From contig JAZGEV010000010.1 in NCBI GenBank assembly GCA_036478895.1, positions 1-34,280 on the forward strand: DNA of 34,280 nucleotides, given 5' to 3'. This stretch comes from S010-17 sp036478895 (GTDB taxonomy: Bacteria; Bacteroidota; Bacteroidia; Flavobacteriales; Flavobacteriaceae). This document shows positions 31,618 to 34,280 of this stretch, piece by piece. Positions within the stretch are counted from its first letter, which is position 1. Each line of letters opens with the position of its first letter. A model generated the notes under the pieces. The model was not told the DNA's origin. It searched no databases and saw only the letters and a list, made by a program, of their open reading frames with translations. A program made the translations under genes and the position numbers.

Positions 31618-33375
31618 TTATTTAATATCCATCACAAAAGGCATTCTTGCTTGCACACCTTTCAATTCAGAAAAATCTTTCATTACTTTATAAATTTCGT
31701 AATTCTCAGCACCAATTTCATTAGTAATTATTTTAGATACATCTACTTTCATAAAAGGAATTTTACTAAAAGCATCGTTTAAATCTTTTTGATGTTTTGG
31801 ATAATTGGTCACTTTGTAAGCTTCAATTTTAGCTAAACCTGCTGCGTGAGCAATAGCATCATCTAGACTACCCAATTCGTCCACCAAACCATTCGCTTTT
31901 GCTTGTGTGCCAGTCCAAACACGACCTTGAGCAATTTCTTTTACTTTTTCTTTGTCCATTTTTCGCCCATCGGCAACACGTTGTACAAAGGTATTGTAAA
32001 TGTCTTCTACACCTTCTTTGGTAACGTCATAAAAGTCTTTTGATATTGGTTCATAAACACTGTATCCAATAGAATGTTTATTTGTTTTTATTTGCTCTGC
32101 ATTTACACCAATTTTACCAACAAATTCACTAAAGTTTGGAACAGCGCCAAAGACACCAATGGATCCTGTAATGGTTGTTGGTTCTGCATATATTTTATCA
32201 GCATTACACGCAATATAATAACCGCCCGATGCCGCATAATTACCCATAGAAACCACCAATGGTTTTTCTTTTTTGGTCAACTCCAATTCTCTCCAAATTA
32301 ATTCTGAAGCTAAAGCCGATCCACCTGGTGAATTTACACGTAATACAATCGCTTTTACAGATTTGCTTTTTACAGCTTTTCTTAAAGCTTCTATTGTTTT
32401 TTCGTTACCAATATACGTTTCGTCTCCTTTACCATATTTAATTTCACCTTGCGCATACACAACGGCAATTTTATCTTTTATTTTTGAGCCCTTTTTTAAT
32501 TTCCCTTTGCCAGTTTTAATATAATCAGTTAAACTGATGCTATTAATTTTCTTACTTTTTTTAACGCCTAAATTAGTTTTTAATAAAGCGTCGTATTCAT
32601 CTAAATAAATGGCATTATCAACCAAATTATTTGCTAAAGCTAATTTGGCATTTCTACCCAATAAACCATCTGCTATTCGGTCAATGTCTGCAACACTTAT
32701 ACTTCTACTAGCAGCCATATCATCTTTAAATTCGCTCCAAATAGAATTTAATAACTCCGTCATTTGCTCTCTGTTAGCTGGGCTAATTTTGTTGGCAATA
32801 TAACCTTCAACAGCACTTTTATATTTTCCGTGACGAATCACTTCCATTTTTACACCGTATTTATCTTGAAAATCTTTAAAAAACAATAATTCTGCTCCCA
32901 AGCCTTTTAAATCTACGCCACCAATTGGGTTCACATATAAAGAATCCGCAACCGAACTTAAATAATAAGCACTTTGTCCATAACTATCAGCGTAAGCGGT
33001 AATGAATTTTCCCGATTCTTTAAAATCGATTAAACCATCTCTTATGGCTTGCGTTTGCGCAACGCCAGCATTAACGCCTAAAGTTTTAATGCTAATTCCT
33101 TTAATTTTGGAATCTGTTTTTGCATTTTTTAGAGCCGCTAATATTTTATGTAAGCTTATTTTTTTAGAACTACTTCCAAGAATTTCTGAAAACGGATCCA
33201 CAACACTAAAATCATCTGCAATTGGTGTTTCTAAATTTAATTCTAAAACTGAATTTGATTTTACTATTGTTTTGTCTTTACCAAATGATGCCATCAAAGC
33301 AAAAAACATAAACATAAGGAAAAAGGCGATAAACACACCTAGTATTGTAGCTAATAAGTTTCTTAAAAATTTCAT
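31618..33375 (-). CDS. sppA: Signal peptide peptidase SppA, 67K type
   Basis: A 585-residue membrane-bound serine protease that clears cleaved signal peptides. An N-terminal anchor (residues about 5-30) is followed by two tandem SppA domains, as in the long E. coli form (618 residues). The catalytic dyad is visible: Lys186 in HGKYKSAVEGY of the first domain and Ser383 in MGNYAASGGYY of the second. SPGGSALASELIWRELE and TTITGSIGVFG also fit. The start ATG follows a -7 element at 33465-33472. Divergent from the folK fusion gene. All expected residues are present, so it should be active. Confidence 0.96.
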   Translation of the reverse strand: MKFLRNLLATILGVFIAFFLMFMFFALMASFGKDKTIVKSNSVLELNLETPIADDFSVVDPFSEILGSSSKKISLHKILAALKNAKTDSKIKGISIKTLGVNAGVAQTQAIRDGLIDFKESGKFITAYADSYGQSAYYLSSVADSLYVNPIGGVDLKGLGAELLFFKDFQDKYGVKMEVIRHGKYKSAVEGYIANKISPANREQMTELLNSIWSEFKDDMAASRSISVADIDRIADGLLGRNAKLALANNLVDNAIYLDEYDALLKTNLGVKKSKKINSISLTDYIKTGKGKLKKGSKIKDKIAVVYAQGEIKYGKGDETYIGNEKTIEALRKAVKSKSVKAIVLRVNSPGGSALASELIWRELELTKKEKPLVVSMGNYAASGGYYIACNADKIYAEPTTITGSIGVFGAVPNFSEFVGKIGVNAEQIKTNKHSIGYSVYEPISKDFYDVTKEGVEDIYNTFVQRVADGRKMDKEKVKEIAQGRVWTGTQAKANGLVDELGSLDDAIAHAAGLAKIEAYKVTNYPKHQKDLNDAFSKIPFMKVDVSKIITNEIGAENYEIYKVMKDFSELKGVQARMPFVMDIK

Positions 33376-33464
33376 TGTATTTTTTATTTATTATATTCTG
33401 TTTGTTTGACGAGCTCTTTTTTACTTTGTTACACTTTTTTTTTAAATGTTTATAAGTAGCATGG

Positions 33465-33472
33465 CAAATATA
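33465..33472 (-). promoter_or_regulatory. -7 element for sppA
   Basis: Minus-strand TATATTTG, 90 bp before the sppA ATG at 33375. Exact TAnnTTTG match. Confidence 0.45.
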
Positions 33473-33522
33473 AGTGTTTTAAAGTTGATTTTAGTTTCTT
33501 TGCAATCTATTTAAAGTCAAAA

Positions 33523-34280
33523 ATGAAAATTACCCGAACCATATTTTTATCCTTAGGTTCTAATCAAGGAAATTCACACGATAATATACAGAATGCCATC
33601 GATCAAATTGCCGATGATATTGGAAAAATTACACGTGTTTCTTCGGTATATAAAACGAAAGCTTGGGGTTTTAAAGGCGATGATTTTTTAAATGTTTGTT
33701 TGGAAATATCTACCAATTTAAATCCAGAACATTTGTGGATGAAAATTGTAGAAATAGAAATGTCTTTGGGGAGACAACGTACAAATGATAAGGATTACCA
33801 ACCCAGAACTATAGATATTGATGTCTTGTTATTTGATGATGAAATTATTTTCTCCAAAGAACTCATTGTACCACATTCCAAAATGTTGGAACGTAAATTT
33901 GTAATGGTTCCTTTGGCAGAAATTGCACCAAACTTTAAACATCCAATAGAGAAAAAAAGCCTGTTGTCTTGTTTGCAATCTTGTACAGATGAGTCCGATG
34001 TTGTAAAAACCGATTTAAAATTAATTAAACCATTATCGCTCGACGAGAAGTACAATTATATTGCCATTGAAGGAAATATTGGCGCAGGAAAAACAACTTT
34101 ATCCAATATGATTGGCGATGAATTTAATGCACGTTTGGTGTTGGAACGTTTTGCCGACAATCCTTTTTTGCCCAAATTTTACGAAGATAAAGACCGTTAC
34201 GCATTTCCACTAGAAATGAGTTTTTTAGCCGATAGATACCAACAATTATCGGATGATTTAGCACAGTTCGATTTGTTTAA
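33523..34280 (+). CDS. folK: FolK-deoxynucleoside kinase fusion (3' end outside window)
   Basis: Partial gene, 252 codons visible. Residues 1 to about 150 are HPPK (6-hydroxymethyl-7,8-dihydropterin pyrophosphokinase, folate synthesis): FLSLGSNQGN, SSVYKTKAWGF, DFLNVCLEI, LGRQR, and the metal-binding RTIDIDVLLFDD (Asp98, Asp100), then VPHSKMLERKFVMVPLAEI. After a short linker, YIAIEGNIGAGKTTLSNMI (P-loop 184-191) begins a deoxynucleoside kinase domain that continues with LVLERFADNPFLPKFYED and MSFLADRYQQ. The fusion is, as I recall, common in Bacteroidota and joins folate synthesis to nucleoside salvage. The rest of the kinase domain is outside the window. Confidence 0.93.
   Translation, partial: MKITRTIFLSLGSNQGNSHDNIQNAIDQIADDIGKITRVSSVYKTKAWGFKGDDFLNVCLEISTNLNPEHLWMKIVEIEMSLGRQRTNDKDYQPRTIDIDVLLFDDEIIFSKELIVPHSKMLERKFVMVPLAEIAPNFKHPIEKKSLLSCLQSCTDESDVVKTDLKLIKPLSLDEKYNYIAIEGNIGAGKTTLSNMIGDEFNARLVLERFADNPFLPKFYEDKDRYAFPLEMSFLADRYQQLSDDLAQFDLF

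Noticed and set aside
33795..34055. Minus-strand 86-codon frame opposite the folK fusion
   Set aside because: It is a shadow of the clearly coding plus-strand HPPK/kinase frame.
1..34280. CRISPR arrays, tRNA or rRNA genes, insertion sequences
   Set aside because: No regularly spaced repeats, cloverleaf or rRNA-like sequence, or transposase frame was seen on either strand by eye.

Overview
The window comes from a low-GC member of the Bacteroidota, most likely a marine Flavobacteriaceae. The evidence is AT-rich DNA, many TAnnTTTG -7 promoter elements, a type IX secretion sorting domain, a one-piece hybrid two-component regulator (HTCS), an SppA of the 67K type and a FolK-deoxynucleoside kinase fusion. 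I see no rRNA, tRNA, CRISPR array, insertion sequence or phage module.

Region 1 (1-8127) is the most interesting part: a compact functional-amyloid (curli) locus with its probable regulator. On the minus strand lie two large curlin-repeat proteins (4493-5689 and 3379-4332), each its own unit with a terminator. They are followed by an operon: small curlin-repeat protein, a CsgH-like/CsgE fusion, CsgF, a CsgG with an extra C-terminal domain, and a lipoprotein cut by the window edge. Divergent from these, on the plus strand, is a soluble PAS histidine kinase (5909-7054) and a response regulator fused to a CRP/FNR DNA-binding module (7075-8127). All three curli promoters carry the same module: two FNR-type palindromes (TTGAT-N4-ATCAA type) 22 bp apart centre to centre, then exactly 22 bp, then a TAnnTTTG-like -7 element. 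I infer that the REC-CRP regulator drives the three curli units through these sites.

Region 2 (8414-20011) is mostly housekeeping and cell-envelope genes: asparagine synthetase; an FG-GAP/UnbV T9SS cargo protein paired with a di-haem cytochrome c peroxidase lipoprotein; an M49-type zinc peptidase lipoprotein; a small lipoprotein; metal-type KDO-8-P synthase (kdsA); aspS; and a single-domain protoglobin.

Region 3 (20139-26044) is a second regulatory island. A 926-residue HTCS (7TM sensor, histidine kinase, receiver, AraC HTH) lies upstream of a minus-strand operon for exported proteins: a short T9SS-tail-like peptide, a lipoprotein, a peptidase S74 self-cleaving protein and a beta-barrel. The gap between them holds a 10-bp direct repeat at 21-bp spacing just upstream of a -7 element, a plausible AraC-type operator.

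Region 4 (26169-34280) holds pgk, a Tas-like aldo/keto reductase and a glycine-rich small protein. After these comes a loose stretch with a truncated gene copy, a lipoprotein/membrane protein pair and a candidate small RNA. It ends with a lipoprotein (the intact paralogue of the truncated copy), sppA and the start of a folK-dNK fusion.
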